Of a stretch of DNA of 64,000 bases, positions 9,770-21,000 are shown one piece after another (the first letter of the stretch is position 1; the number at the start of each line of letters is the position of its first letter). Both the position numbers and the translations under genes were made by a program. The notes under the pieces were generated by a model that made no database searches, was not told the origin of the DNA, and saw nothing but the letters and a program-made list of their open reading frames with translations. Source of the stretch: Bagarius yarrelli (taxonomy: Eukaryota > Chordata > Actinopteri > Siluriformes > Sisoridae); the NCBI GenBank assembly GCA_005784505.1, contig VCAZ01000153.1, forward strand, positions 461,001 through 525,000, in the 5' to 3' direction.

Positions 9770-9890
9770 TCTCTATATTCTATTATATATTAATTATTAA
9801 GATATAATTAACTATTTGAATGTTTAGCAATTATACACTTTTGTAACGAAGATGCATTTACTCATTTATATCAGTCTATATATATATATA
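9615..9890 (+). repeat. 80-bp direct duplication beside (TA)n
   Basis: AAGATATAATTAACTATTTG through CATTTACTCATTTAT occurs at 9615-9690 and again at 9790-9880, with a (TA)n block between. Confidence 0.8.
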
Positions 9891-9891
9891 T

Positions 9892-9940
<49 letters not shown>

Positions 9941-9978
9941 GTATATATATATATATATGTTATATATATATATATATA

Positions 9979-10073
<95 letters not shown>

Positions 10074-10215
10074 TATATATATATATATAATATATATTAT
10101 ATATATCTAAATATATTCTCTATATACTAACTAACTAAACTAACTAACCAATTAACTAAGTAAATAAATAAATTAACAATACACAGAATTAAAAGATTAT
10201 TTAATAATATATATA

Positions 10216-10260
<45 letters not shown>

Positions 10261-10266
10261 TCTCTA

Positions 10267-10312
<46 letters not shown>

Positions 10313-10354
10313 AAATAATCTTTAATTCTGTGTATTGCTAATTTATTTATTTAC

Positions 10355-10389
<35 letters not shown>

Positions 10390-10400
10390 TAACCAATTAT
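9695..10400. repeat. Long (TA)n tract with a large inverted repeat
   Basis: Several (TA)n blocks with TG and TTA interruptions. About 85-bp arms at 10118-10215 and 10300-10400 are inverted copies (AATACACAGAATTAAAAGAT versus its complement; AACTAACTA versus TTAGTTAGT), so the segment can extrude a cruciform. Confidence 0.85.
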
Positions 10401-10820
10401 GTGGTCAGCAGTGAGTGTAAAAGTGGAAATCTTATCAGCTTGCTTAATCTTACATATTTTCTTATTTTTAGTTTTTTATTTTTTTATTTAATTATGTTTT
10501 AAATGTTTTGGGTTTTTTTGCTCAACTCCTACATCAATTCAATTTAATTTACTTTAATTATTTTATTTTATTTTATTCTCATTTTATTTTATTTTTTTTT
10601 AAACAATAAAGCGATCAGCAGGGGGCACTATATCATACTTTAACAAACCTATTTCTCTCGTCATACTCTTACATTCATTTCTAAATGTTTCTCCACGCTT
10701 ATATAATAATATGCAAATTTGCTTTAAAAAAAGTTGAATAGAATAAATAAAAGAGATATAAAAATACAATTGGATGTCGCAACATTGACACCGACGGTAA
10801 CGGTGATGTTCAGCATTAGA

Positions 10821-10840
10821 CCCGCCCCTCTATGACGTCA
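10821..10840 (+). promoter_or_regulatory. Candidate promoter: GC box and CRE
   Basis: CCCGCCCCTC directly before TATGACGTCA (full CRE, TGACGTCA at 10833-10840), about 60 bp ahead of an ATG-containing exon with a perfect donor. Likely the 5' end of the NLR transcription unit. Confidence 0.4.
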
Positions 10841-10897
10841 CTCGATTTTTGCTTGGGACTGGACCAGATCAGTCAAGTCGAAACTAACTAACAGAAG

Positions 10898-10925
10898 ATG
10901 AAAAACACCGACAGCAACTCTTATG
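10898..10925 (+). other. Candidate NLR upstream exon (5' UTR/uORF)
   Basis: ATG at 10898 is followed by nine codons and a consensus donor (TATG|GTGAGT). Its phase (1) does not fit the 16350 exon. If spliced to 16150 it reads 16 further codons to a stop, so it would act as a short upstream ORF. It may also belong to another transcript. Confidence 0.35.
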
Positions 10926-10929
10926 GTGA

Positions 10930-11560
10930 GTAAACAATAAAATAATAATAATTATTATTATTACATAATAATAATTATAATTATTATTATGTTCAACGTG
11001 TTCGTGTATTTTATGCCTGTTTATTTGTTAATGTTAAAACTACTGTTATAAAAACCACCATGCAAACACATCTAACTTTAGCGAACACACAAAAAAAACC
11101 TAAAATGGAGGTACTATAATAATCATCCGAGTTATTTATTAGAATGAAAAGGGTTTTTTACGTGCTTAATTCATTAATTCATTCTTTTTAACTGTATAAT
11201 TATATATAACTAGATTAACTTGGAATGTAAACAATAAATATGTTCCGATACTTTTACTGTTTTTTGCATTAAATAAGTGTTAGATTAAAGTATTAAATAA
11301 GTGTTATATATGTAAAGCACCACAAAAGTCTAAACTAACTGTTTAAATAAAATTAAGAAAGGTCAAAACTAAAACTTAAACCAAAATAAATATTATTACA
11401 AATGCGCAGGTACCCGGATGATGTCTTCCGGTGTGGATCCGGAAAAAATAATGTTTTACTTCGCTTTCTTTTACAGATGTGTACAAATGAAAGGTAATAA
11501 AAAGGACTTGTGAATTACATTTGTAAAATTTTTAATAACCTGAATTAGAAAAAGGATCAT
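10930..11560. other. No recognised feature
   Basis: AT-rich, with short ATT/AAT runs near 10945-10990. No exon or known repeat seen. Confidence 0.4.
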
Positions 11561-11571
11561 GTGTGTATATC

Positions 11572-12125
11572 AGTGGTGTGCAGTGCGGGTCAGTCAGTCT
11601 GGTAGCCTACAACACTATCAGAATCACTGACCTCCATTTACAAATATAAATACTAATATTTATTCTATTAAATGGTATTAATTTATTCCCAACAGTTTAT
11701 TCTCTTCATTTCGTAGTGTTTCTCTCGCTGCACTGCTTCCAGTACGTGGATGTGGATGTTAGATTTTTTTTGTCCAATCAGATTTCAGTTTCTATGTGCT
11801 GCCATGTTAATCTAATCTGCCCTTCAGAATCAGTAGCGCTGCCCATGAAACTTACACTATATTAGCAGTGATAGATTGTTAATTAGTTAATATTATTAAA
11901 GACACTTTCTTTAACTAATCAGATTTTTAAATCCGCCTACCGAAGCTGGCGCACGATGACATCAGCATTTTCCCGCCCTCTGATTGGTTGATCAGAGTAA
12001 ATTCTTACAGCCTAGCACAGACTAGCAAAACACGTCTGTACAGTTGAATTAGAATTTTTACACCCACAATGGCTGGAAAAAGTTTATTGCCCACTTCCAG
12101 ACCGGTGCTGCCGAGCGGTAACACT
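11572..12125 (+). mobile_element. hAT-like element, copy 2 (3' truncated)
   Basis: Starts CAGTGGTGTGCAGTGC and follows copy 1 (AATCACTGACCTCCATTTAC, TTCATTTCGTAGTGTTTCTC) with an extra segment at 11810-11930. It stops where copy 1 has its GGTAACACTGAC block. Confidence 0.55.
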
Positions 12126-12214
12126 GACCTACAGCCTGTAAATGTCTGATTTTTTTTTTAAATGTCCTCCTCAAACTGTTGATATAAGTGTAAAACACAC
12201 TCTGGTCTATCACA

Positions 12215-12630
12215 GGTCACTGGAACCACAAACACCCTGTCCCAGCATGACATGGTCCCTGTGCACAAACCCCTGATCTTCATGAGGACATGCTGTGTTC
12301 TGGATGTTTTGGAGTAGCAGAACTCTCATGTCCTGTACAGAGTCCTGATTCTGACTCAACCCCTTTAAACCGAACACCTTTGAGATGAACTGGAACCCCG
12401 ACTGAACCCCAGACCTCCTCATCCACAACATTAGTGTCTGATCTCATTAATACTATTGGAACCGAATGATCAAATCCACAAAGTCACATGACACAAACTG
12501 ACTAAGAGTCTTTCTAGAAGTGGGGGGGTTATTAAAGGTAGAAGAGTGAGACTAACATCTGGAATAACATATGGATGTGATGGTCAGGCGTCTGAATACT
12601 TTTGCAGCACACAGAACAGCAATTCTCTAA
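12215..12630 (-). mobile_element. MITE-like family G (minus)
   Basis: Shares AGAACTCTCATGTCCTGTAC and CCCCGACTGAACCCCAGACC with 13540-13795, 18006-18330, 24365-24660, 31474-31925 and 59625-59860. No coding capacity. Confidence 0.55.
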
Positions 12631-12894
12631 AGAATTAAGGCCACAAATTTAACCTTGATTTAGAAATCGAATTGCAACGAAAAACATCTATGTTCCTGTA
12701 ACTGCACCATCTTGATTCCTGTTCGGGTTTCCTGTATGTTTCCTCTATGAGCTCCGCCTACTAAGAAAGAAGAAATGATGCAAGACCAGGGCAAATCGAG
12801 GTCAAACATTATTTACCCACTGTGATAAAAATGACTGATCATCTAAATCTGACTTACAGTGTTAGATTATTTCAACTTAAAACCTTTTGTTACC

Positions 12895-13045
12895 ATTTAT
12901 TCATTCATTCATCTTCCTTACTATTAGGCTTATTCCCTAATTCGGGGTCACGGGCATCTGCTGGAGTCTATCCCAGCCGTCTCTGAAAGGGTGAAAGACA
13001 CCCTGGACAGGTCACCCGTCCCCACACAAGCACAGGGAGCTTAGC
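12895..13045 (+). repeat. Dispersed repeat, family D
   Basis: ATTCGGGGTCACGGGCATCT and GGAGTCTATCCCAGCCGTCT, shared with 57985-58230. Confidence 0.6.
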
Positions 13046-13299
13046 AATTTAATGAGCTCAGACTTTTTATGTCGGGAGGTTCCAGTTCATCCCAAAGGTG
13101 TTCAGTTTAAAGAGGTTGAGTCAGAATCAGGACATTGTCTTGCTGGGACAGGTTTGAGTCTCCTAGCAAAGAGAAAGTGTTGGACCAGTCAAACTTGATA
13201 TGTATGACATCACCGCTACTGAGATAATGCTGCTGATACCCGTGTCTGCGTAGCTTCTTAAATTTTTTTAACATCTTCGTTTTTGTTTGTTGAACAGGG

Positions 13300-13460
13300 A
13301 CTTACACTATATTAGCAGTGATAGATTGTTAATTGGTTAATATTATTAAAGACACTTTCTTTAACTAATCAGATTTTTAAATCCGCCTACCGAAGCTGGC
13401 GCACGATGACATCAGCATTTTTCCGTCCTCTGATTGGTTGATCAGAGTAAATTCTTAGCT
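13300..13460 (+). repeat. Second copy of hAT-like internal segment
   Basis: About 160 bp, nearly identical to 11850-12010 (ACACTATATTAGCAGTGATA to GATCAGAGTAAATTCTTA). A recent local duplication. Confidence 0.8.
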
Positions 13461-13539
13461 TCTTAAATTTTTTTAACATCTTTGTTTTTGTTTGTTGAAC
13501 AGTTGTTGAGCCTAACAAGCCTTAAAAAAAACATCCTAT

Positions 13540-14290
13540 TCCAGATGTTAGTCTCACTCTTCCAATTAAAATAACCACCACACGCCTGGAAAATCTTTCC
13601 AGTATATTGGGTCATGTGACTGTGTGGAATTATTCAGTATTAGTATTAGTGAAATCAGACACTAATGTGGAGTTGAGGAGGTCTGGGGTTCAGTCGGGGT
13701 TCCAGTGCATCCCAAAGGTGTTCAGTTTAAAGGGGTTGGACTCTGTACAGGACATGAGAGTTCTTCCACTCAACATGTTTCATGGAGATCGAATTTAAAT
13801 GTCTTTATTTGTCACATGTACTTTTTTAAGGCGCAGTGAAATTATTTCTTCGTGTATCCCATCTTAGTAAGTTGGGGGTCCGAGCGCAGGGTCAGCTAGG
13901 ATACAGAACCCCTGGAGGAGGAAGGGTTAAGGGTCTTGCTTAAGGACCCAACAGTGGTGGTGGGGCTTAAACCCAGGTCAAAACCCAGGTTAAACCCTGA
14001 TGGTTCAAATCCCACCACCGCCAGCCTGAGTTGTTGACCAGGAAGGTCTCAGACTGATGGTGGTGGAGCTTGAACCCAGGTCTTCCTGGTCTTCTGATCA
14101 ACAAATCAGCATTTGAGTCTTAACCGTCTGCGCCACCACTTCCCCCACCAGGGGATTTGTGCACAGGAACATTGTCATGGTGGAACCGGACCTGATTCTA
14201 GTTACAGAGTTACATTTTAGACTTTAGACAGTTTGGGGAACAGGTGTCCACAAATGTTTGGCTTCATGCTGTATAGTGTTGCATTTTGAT
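13540..14290 (+). mobile_element. Family G MITE split by a SINE B insertion
   Basis: Left part 13540-13795 and right part 14155-14290 together match the family. Between them lies a minus-strand SINE B (13795-14155), itself with an internal duplicated stretch. The uninterrupted junction can be read at 59680-59720. Confidence 0.7.
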
Positions 14291-14639
14291 TGAGTAATAT
14301 CAAAAAAAGAAGAATAAAAACCTCGAAGGGAGAAAGTGGGGAATTTTAGACACTTTTTTATCATTATTATTAGTTCACTGCAGTTTTTAAAGGAAGTTGC
14401 TATTGCATTAAAACTGTATGACTAAAATCATATGACTTTGTGGAATAATGTCACAGGGTTTAACGACACACTGAGCTGAACATGCGGCATGAACCTCTCG
14501 ATATAAACGATGAGCAGACAAGAAGCCACCAATCAATTTCAGTCTCTCTAAGAGAAGGTGCATGAATGAAGGTGCAAGATAACAGAATGTGTAAGTTTTT
14601 GAAGTTGTTTCTTTGTGTGTGTAATAAATAAATAATATA

Positions 14640-14835
14640 AAACATTTACATTTCCAGCATTTGGCAGACGCCCTCATCCAGAGTGACTAACATTTATCTC
14701 ATTTATACAACCGAGCAATTGGAGGTTAAGAGCCCGTTTCAGGGACCCAGCAGTGTCAACTTGGTTGTGCTGGGAATCAAACTCGCGATCTTCTGGTTAG
14801 CAGTCCAACACCTTAACCACTGAGCTCCCACTTTG
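14640..14835 (-). repeat. SINE family A (minus)
   Basis: Starts ACATTTACATTTCCAGCATT, the inverse of the family tail, and ends in the inverse head (CACTGAGCTCCCAC). Confidence 0.7.
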
Positions 14836-14864
14836 GACTCATAGGGGTTATTTTTTAATTGGGG

Positions 14865-15140
14865 CAGTAGTGGCAGTAGTTGCTCAGTTGTATAAATGAG
14901 AGAAATGTCTCTGGATAAGGACGTCTGCCAAATGCTGTAAATGTAAAGGTATTTAGTAGCTCAGTGTTTTGGGAGCACAGTGGTTGTGGGCAGGTGTTGG
15001 CCCTCTGACAGGAAGATTGTGGGTTCAATTCCTACCAAACTGCCACCGCTGGGCACCTAAATATGGTCCTTCACCCTCAACTGCTTGGTTGGATAAGTAT
15101 GATTGTTGTGGGTCATTCTGTAAAAGGGCTCCTGCCAAAT
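14865..15140 (+). repeat. Two SINE family A pieces
   Basis: 14865-14950 is a 3' part ending AAATGCTGTAAATGTAAA. 14985-15140 is a nearly full diverged copy with head, GGGTTCAATTCC B box and tail. Confidence 0.6.
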
Positions 15141-15224
15141 ACCAGAAATGGAAAAGTTTTTCCTTCCTGCTAGGAACGGCTCTGTATCCAGTGGGAACGT
15201 TTCAAGGTTAATTAATAGGTTATG

Positions 15225-15545
15225 ATTGTGGCAGGCCCGGGTTCGATCTTTCAGGCAGGGATATTTCTGTGTGGAGTTTACATGTTCTCCCTGTGTTTGC
15301 TTGGGTTTTACTCCGGGTTCTCCGGTTTCCTCCCACAGTCCAAAAACATGTATGTTAGATTGTTTGCTGATTCTAAATTGCCCATAGGAGTGAGTGTAAG
15401 TGTGTGTGAGGCCCTGTAATGGACTGGCGACCTGTCCAGGGTGTCCCCCTCCTGCCTTTAACCCTTTCAGAGACGGCTGGGATAGACTCCAGCAGATCCC
15501 CATGACTTAGGGAATTAGTGGGTATAGAAGATGAATGAATGATTG
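15225..15545 (-). repeat. Dispersed repeat, family D, longest copy
   Basis: Runs from GTGTGGAGTTTACATGTTCT through TCCTCCCACAGTCCAAAAAC to CCCTTTCAGAGACGGCTGGG, then an ATGAATGAATGA end. Confidence 0.6.
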
Positions 15546-15549
15546 TAGC

Positions 15550-16149
15550 ACGAACGCTGTGTGTATTGTAAATATCCAATATTTTGTTAGCGGACATGCT
15601 ACAATGCTTGTTATGGTGCTTTTTGTTTGGGATAATGTAACAGAAGTTTTTTAGCTTTGACCAAAATTCCAGCGCTTTATGTCCCAGCATCAGATCCAAA
15701 GGATTGCCATGATGTAATTTTTAATCTGTATTACTAACACCATCACTATATGATAAAAAATCATAAGACACTGATGTATTAAATGTCACAGAGGTGATGG
15801 TAGGCTTTGCTGTAGGGAACTGAAAGTGGCAGCACCGAGTCGTGCATCTGTAGGGTGAGTCAACATTCATCTGTAACCCAGAGGGAAAATGACTCACATT
15901 TAGTGTCCACTTTAGTGTCCTAATTAATTTAATCAGACTTTAGACTATGGAATTTTACCCTAACTAATAAAAACAAACACGTTAAAACATTTAAGAAGCT
16001 ACGCGGACAGAGGTATTATACGTCATACGTATGATGTCATACCTATTAAGTTTGACTCGTACAACAGGTTCGAACCGCCTACATCGTGTATATCATGATC
16101 AAAAAATGTTCCGATACTGTTCTGTTTAATCAGGTACTGTTGTTGCAGG
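15550..16149. other. No recognised feature
   Basis: Unique-looking DNA just upstream of the first coding NLR exon. No exon seen. Confidence 0.35.
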
Positions 16150-16270
16150 ATCAGCGTGCCATGTCCATGTCCCGTCTGCTTTGACCAATCGTCGTCATCA
16201 TGTTCACCGGGGTTAACTCCATGATGACGCTCCCTTATACCAGTTTTGAGGAGGAACCCGCTGAGATAAA
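16150..16270 (+). CDS. NLR first coding exon
   Basis: Acceptor TTGTTGCAG, donor AAA|GTGAGC. ATG at 16200 opens 23 codons plus 2 bases (MFTGVNSMMTLPYTSF...). The earlier ATGs at 16162 and 16168 hit a stop at once and form an upstream mini-ORF. Confidence 0.7.
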
Positions 16271-17955
16271 GTGAGCAGCCAAATCAACCAAAGAAATTGT
16301 TTTTTAATACATTAAAAATTTCCTGAATTTTATGGTGAACATCTGTCAGGTTCATGGGACCAACATCCCCAGCACGCAGTTGTGTATCTGTGAAGAGTGA
16401 TCGCTCCATAGAGCAGCCTCCAAACCTGGCTAAGGAGGACGCAGAGCAAAGGTACGTGCATATCCACATGATCTCCAAATTACGTCAAAGCAAGTTCGAC
16501 CAATTTTTACCAGATTTCCATTCTGACCTTGTTACTGCTTTAAAAAAAATGCCTAATAATGTTCTTGAGAAGATCTTCCTCTATGATTTTTTTTTCCAGA
16601 TTTAACCTCAAAAGTGGCGTGTCCTCAGCGATCAGCTGTGTGTCCATGAAGACTGACCGGTCCATAGAGCAGCCTCCAAGTCTGAGTGAAAAAAAAAACG
16701 CTTCTCACCAGGGGTGAGTGCAAATCCACATGATCTTGCAATTTAGAAGGTTACTCAGAAACTGAGAAGGTTAATCTAAGTTTTTTTCTAAAATCAGTAT
16801 ATATGTGTGTGAACAGGTGAGGAAGCCGTTGACAGTCCAGATCACTGGAGAGTGTAAAAAAAGAGGTGAAGAAGCGAGTGCAGGCAGGTGGAGAAACATG
16901 TCGGGAGTGAAGTGTGAGGAAAGAATATTGGCGGGAAAAAAGGAAAAAGGTGTAGAAGACAGTGGTGAGAGAGCAGCTGTGTTGTACGGTTTAGAGACAG
17001 TGACACTGAGGTAGAGACAGGAGGCAGAGTAGAAGGTAGCGGAGCTGAAGATGTTAAGGTTCTCTTTGGGAGTGACAAATTTGACAGGATTATGAACGAG
17101 CACAACAGAGGGACGGATCATGTTAGATGTTTTGTGGACAAAGTCAGGGAGGACAGACTACGATGGTTTGGACATGTGAAGAGAAGGAAGAGTGGTAATA
17201 TCAGTAGAAGGATGTTGTGAATGGAGCTGCAGGCAGGAGACAAAGGGGAAGACCAACAAAGAGGAATATATAGATGTGATAAATGAGGACATGAAATTAT
17301 TGGGTGTGAATGAAGAGGATGCAGAGGACAGGGATAGGTGGAGGCAGATAATTCGCTGTGGTGACCCCTGAATGGAGATGGAGTAGTTGCTGTTACAGGC
17401 TTAAAAAGTCTTCCTCTATGATGTTTCCAGATTTAATGACGAAAGTGACGTATCTCCAGCATCCAGCTGTGTGTCTATGAAGAGTGACCGGTCCATAGAG
17501 ACACCGCTGAGCTTCAGTGGCAAAGAAGTCAATCCTAAAGAATGGTAAGATAAGTACGATTTTCTGTTTTCTTTTTATTTGGTGTTTCTATAGTAACTTT
17601 CAGTTCAGTTCAGTTTGATTCAGTTCAATTTGATTCGGTCCAGTTTGATTCAGTTCAGTTTGATTCAGTTAAATTAAATTCCATACAATTTGCACCAACA
17701 TTTACATTTACATTTCTGGCATTTAGCAGAGGTTTTTATCCAGAGTGACTTACATTCATGTTATTTTTTTTATATACAATTGAGCAGTTGAAGGTCGAGG
17801 GCCTTGCTCAGGGGCCCAGCAGTGGCAGCTTGGTGTTGCTGGAAATCAAACCTATAATTGGTTTGCTATTAATAATCTACATCTACAGCTGTAAATAATT
17901 CAGTCATACACACAGCTAGCGTTGTACATAGATAGATAAATGGATAGATGGATGA

Positions 17956-18005
<50 letters not shown>

Positions 18006-21000
18006 CGATCCCCTGATCTCCATGAAGACATGCTGTGTTCTGGATGTTTTGGAGTGGAAGAACTCTCATGTCCTGTACAGAGTCCTGATTCTGACTCGAC
18101 TCAACCCTTTGGGCTGAACTGGACCCCCGACTGAACCCCAGACCTCCAAACCTCAACATTAGTGTCTGATCTCACTAATACTATTGTAGCTGAATGATCA
18201 CAAATCCACACAGTAACATGACACAATCTAGTGGAAGTTATAATACCAGGAAGAGTGAGACAACATCTGGATGTAGCCGTTTAATAATGTGGAAAGTCAG
18301 GTGTTGCAGTTCGATAGCACGGTACTTACTTTATAATGTAAACTAATGTTTGTATTACTTTGTTGAACCCCTATCAGGCGGCACTTTGGACCAGAAGCAC
18401 AACAGAACCCACCAGTTACAAAGACTACAGACTTTCAGCAAGAATCTCCCAGTGACGTTCGGTCCAAAGTTTTAGGGATTCACAAAACCAGCATGCGCAA
18501 CAGGCATCAGAATTTATTCGAAGGAATCAAAATACCCAGGAATAAAACCTCTCTGAACACTATTTACACCCAGCTCTACATCATAGAGGGAGAAAGTGAG
18601 GGCGTGAATAACGAACACGAAGTTCTACAGATGGAGAAACGGCCTGGAAGAAAACATGACACACAGATCAACTGTTTAGATATATTTAACCAGGTACAGG
18701 AATACGACGGAGAAAACGTTCCAGAAAATGGAGAACGTTTACAAAAGCTCCGAACTGTGTTAACTAAAGGAATCGCTGGAATCGGCAAAACCGTGTCTGT
18801 GCAGAAGTTCATCCTGGACTGGGCAGAAGAAAAAGCCAACCGGGACATCGATTTCATGTTTGTGCTTCCGTTCCGTGAGTTAAATTTGATTAAAGATAAC
18901 CACTACAGCCTTCACAAACTCTTGTGCACCTTCCATCCCGAGCTAAAAGTTCTGGACACGTGCGTATATGACGCGTGTAAAATCGTCTTCGTCTTCGACG
19001 GCCTGGACGAAAGCAGGCTTACGCTAAACTTTTTTAACTGTACAAAAGTATCTGATGTCACGATGACATCATCAGTGAGTACCCTGATGTCGAATCTTAT
19101 TAACGGTGACCTTCTTCCATCTTCTCTTATATGGATAACCTCCAGACCAGCAGCGGCGAATCAGATCCCTCGGACGTACGTCGACCGCGTGACGGAAATA
19201 CAGGGGTTCAGTGACGCACAAAAGGAAGAGTATTTCCGAAGGAAAATCGGCGACCACGAGCACGCCGAGAAAATCGTTTCACACATCAAAAAGACCAGGA
19301 GTCTTTATATCATGTGCCACATCCCGGTCTTCTGTTGGATATTAGCCACAGTGCTTCAGCTAATTCTGGAACAAAATAATCATACGGAGGCGCCGAAAAC
19401 CCTGGCGGAGATATACGCGCACTTCCTGCTCATGCAGACAAACATGAAAAATGAAAAGTATGAAGAAATGAATGAAAAAAATCCTGTGAAACTTCTGGAA
19501 ACAAACAGGGCCATGATTTTAAAACTAGCACAACTGGCGTATACGCAGCTGATGAAGGGCAACGTGATGTTTTATGAAGAAGACCTGACAGAGTGTGGGA
19601 TTGATCTTACGGAAGCTTTGGTTTACTCTGGGATTTGCACTGAGATCTTCAAGGAGGAATCTGTGCTGTACCAGAAGAAGGTCTACTGCTTCGTTCATCT
19701 GAGCTTTCAGGAGTTTTTTGCTGCTCTGTATATTTTTTACTGCTATTTGACAAAGAGCGCTGAGGTGCTGCAGGATTTCATGGCGCCATACAGAGCGTGG
19801 ACGGCGGACTGTCCTTTGGACGAGTTGTTGAGAGCTGCAGTCGATAAAGCCCTACACACTAACAACGGACACTTGGACCTTTTCCTCCGTTTCCTACTCG
19901 GCATCTCGCTGGAGAGCAATCAGAGTCTCCTCCGAGGCCTCCTGACCCACACGCACAGCAGCTCCGAGAACATCCAGAGTACGGTTAGGTACGTGAAATG
20001 GCAAATTCAAACCGAGGACCTTCCCAGCGACAGAACAATCAACCTGTTCCTGTGTCTTACTGAAATGAAGGATCAGACGCTCTCGAAAGAGATTCAAGAG
20101 TTTCTGAAGACCGAAAAGAGGTCCGAGAAGAAGCTTTCGGCTGCGCATTGCACGGCTATCGCGTACATGCTGCAGGTGTCCGACCACGTCCTGGAGGAGC
20201 TGGACGTAAAGAAGTACAACGCTTCGGATGAGGGATGTAAGAGGCTGTTTCCTGCTGTCAGCAACTGCAGAAAGGCAAAGTAAGAGTGTAATAATAAAAT
20301 GTTATAGAACTAATAGAATTTGGTGCTGAAAGAAAAAAACTACTTGATATTACTATTTTTGGGAAGTGTAAATTGTTATGGTGTCCCTTCATGACTATCC
20401 ATAACAACCACAAGTGCAGAAGCTTTAAAGCAGAAGTGGACATTGTCCCTCGCTAAAATAGTAATATAAGTATATCTCCAGTGACTCACATGTGACCATT
20501 TGTTAACTATATTCTGTTTATCCTCCAGACTAGCAGGCTGTTATCTCACCCCGAGTTTCTGCGAAATCTTCACGTCAGCTTTGCAGTTAGAAAACTGTCC
20601 CCTAAGAGAACTGGACCTCAGTAACAACGACGTGCAGGACTCGGGGGTGAAGCTGCTCGCTGAGGGGATGAAGTCCTCACACTGCAGGCTGGAGACACTG
20701 CGGTAATGTATATGAGTTCTTTATCAGTGTTGGCTCACCCTCAAATCACATGCTTTTCAAAGTCTACGGACTCGTTTGTTCGACGCCCTGCGCACACAAA
20801 CAAAGTTAAGTTTTTTATTAAAGTACAATTTTTCTTTTAATTTTAAATAAATAATATGACTAACAGTTGAATAGTACAGATTTCTTTTGTTACTGATTTG
20901 CGATATATATTTATATATCGAACTTATTGTTAACATGGTAAGTAGCTTCTTCTTTAAGGTGGGGGAGGAGGGGCTCGTTTTCATTATTTTGTACCACTGT

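Noticed and set aside
10356..10392. (TTAG)n run resembling an insect-type telomere
   Set aside because: Four-base unit, only about eight copies, part of an inverted repeat; not telomeric in vertebrates.
16805..17014. 69-codon frame in the NLR intron
   Set aside because: Belongs to a frameshifted LINE fragment.
20280..20283. Apparent stop after the NACHT exon, suggesting a truncated NLR
   Set aside because: The stop overlaps a GTAAGA donor, and the downstream LRR exons continue in exact phase.
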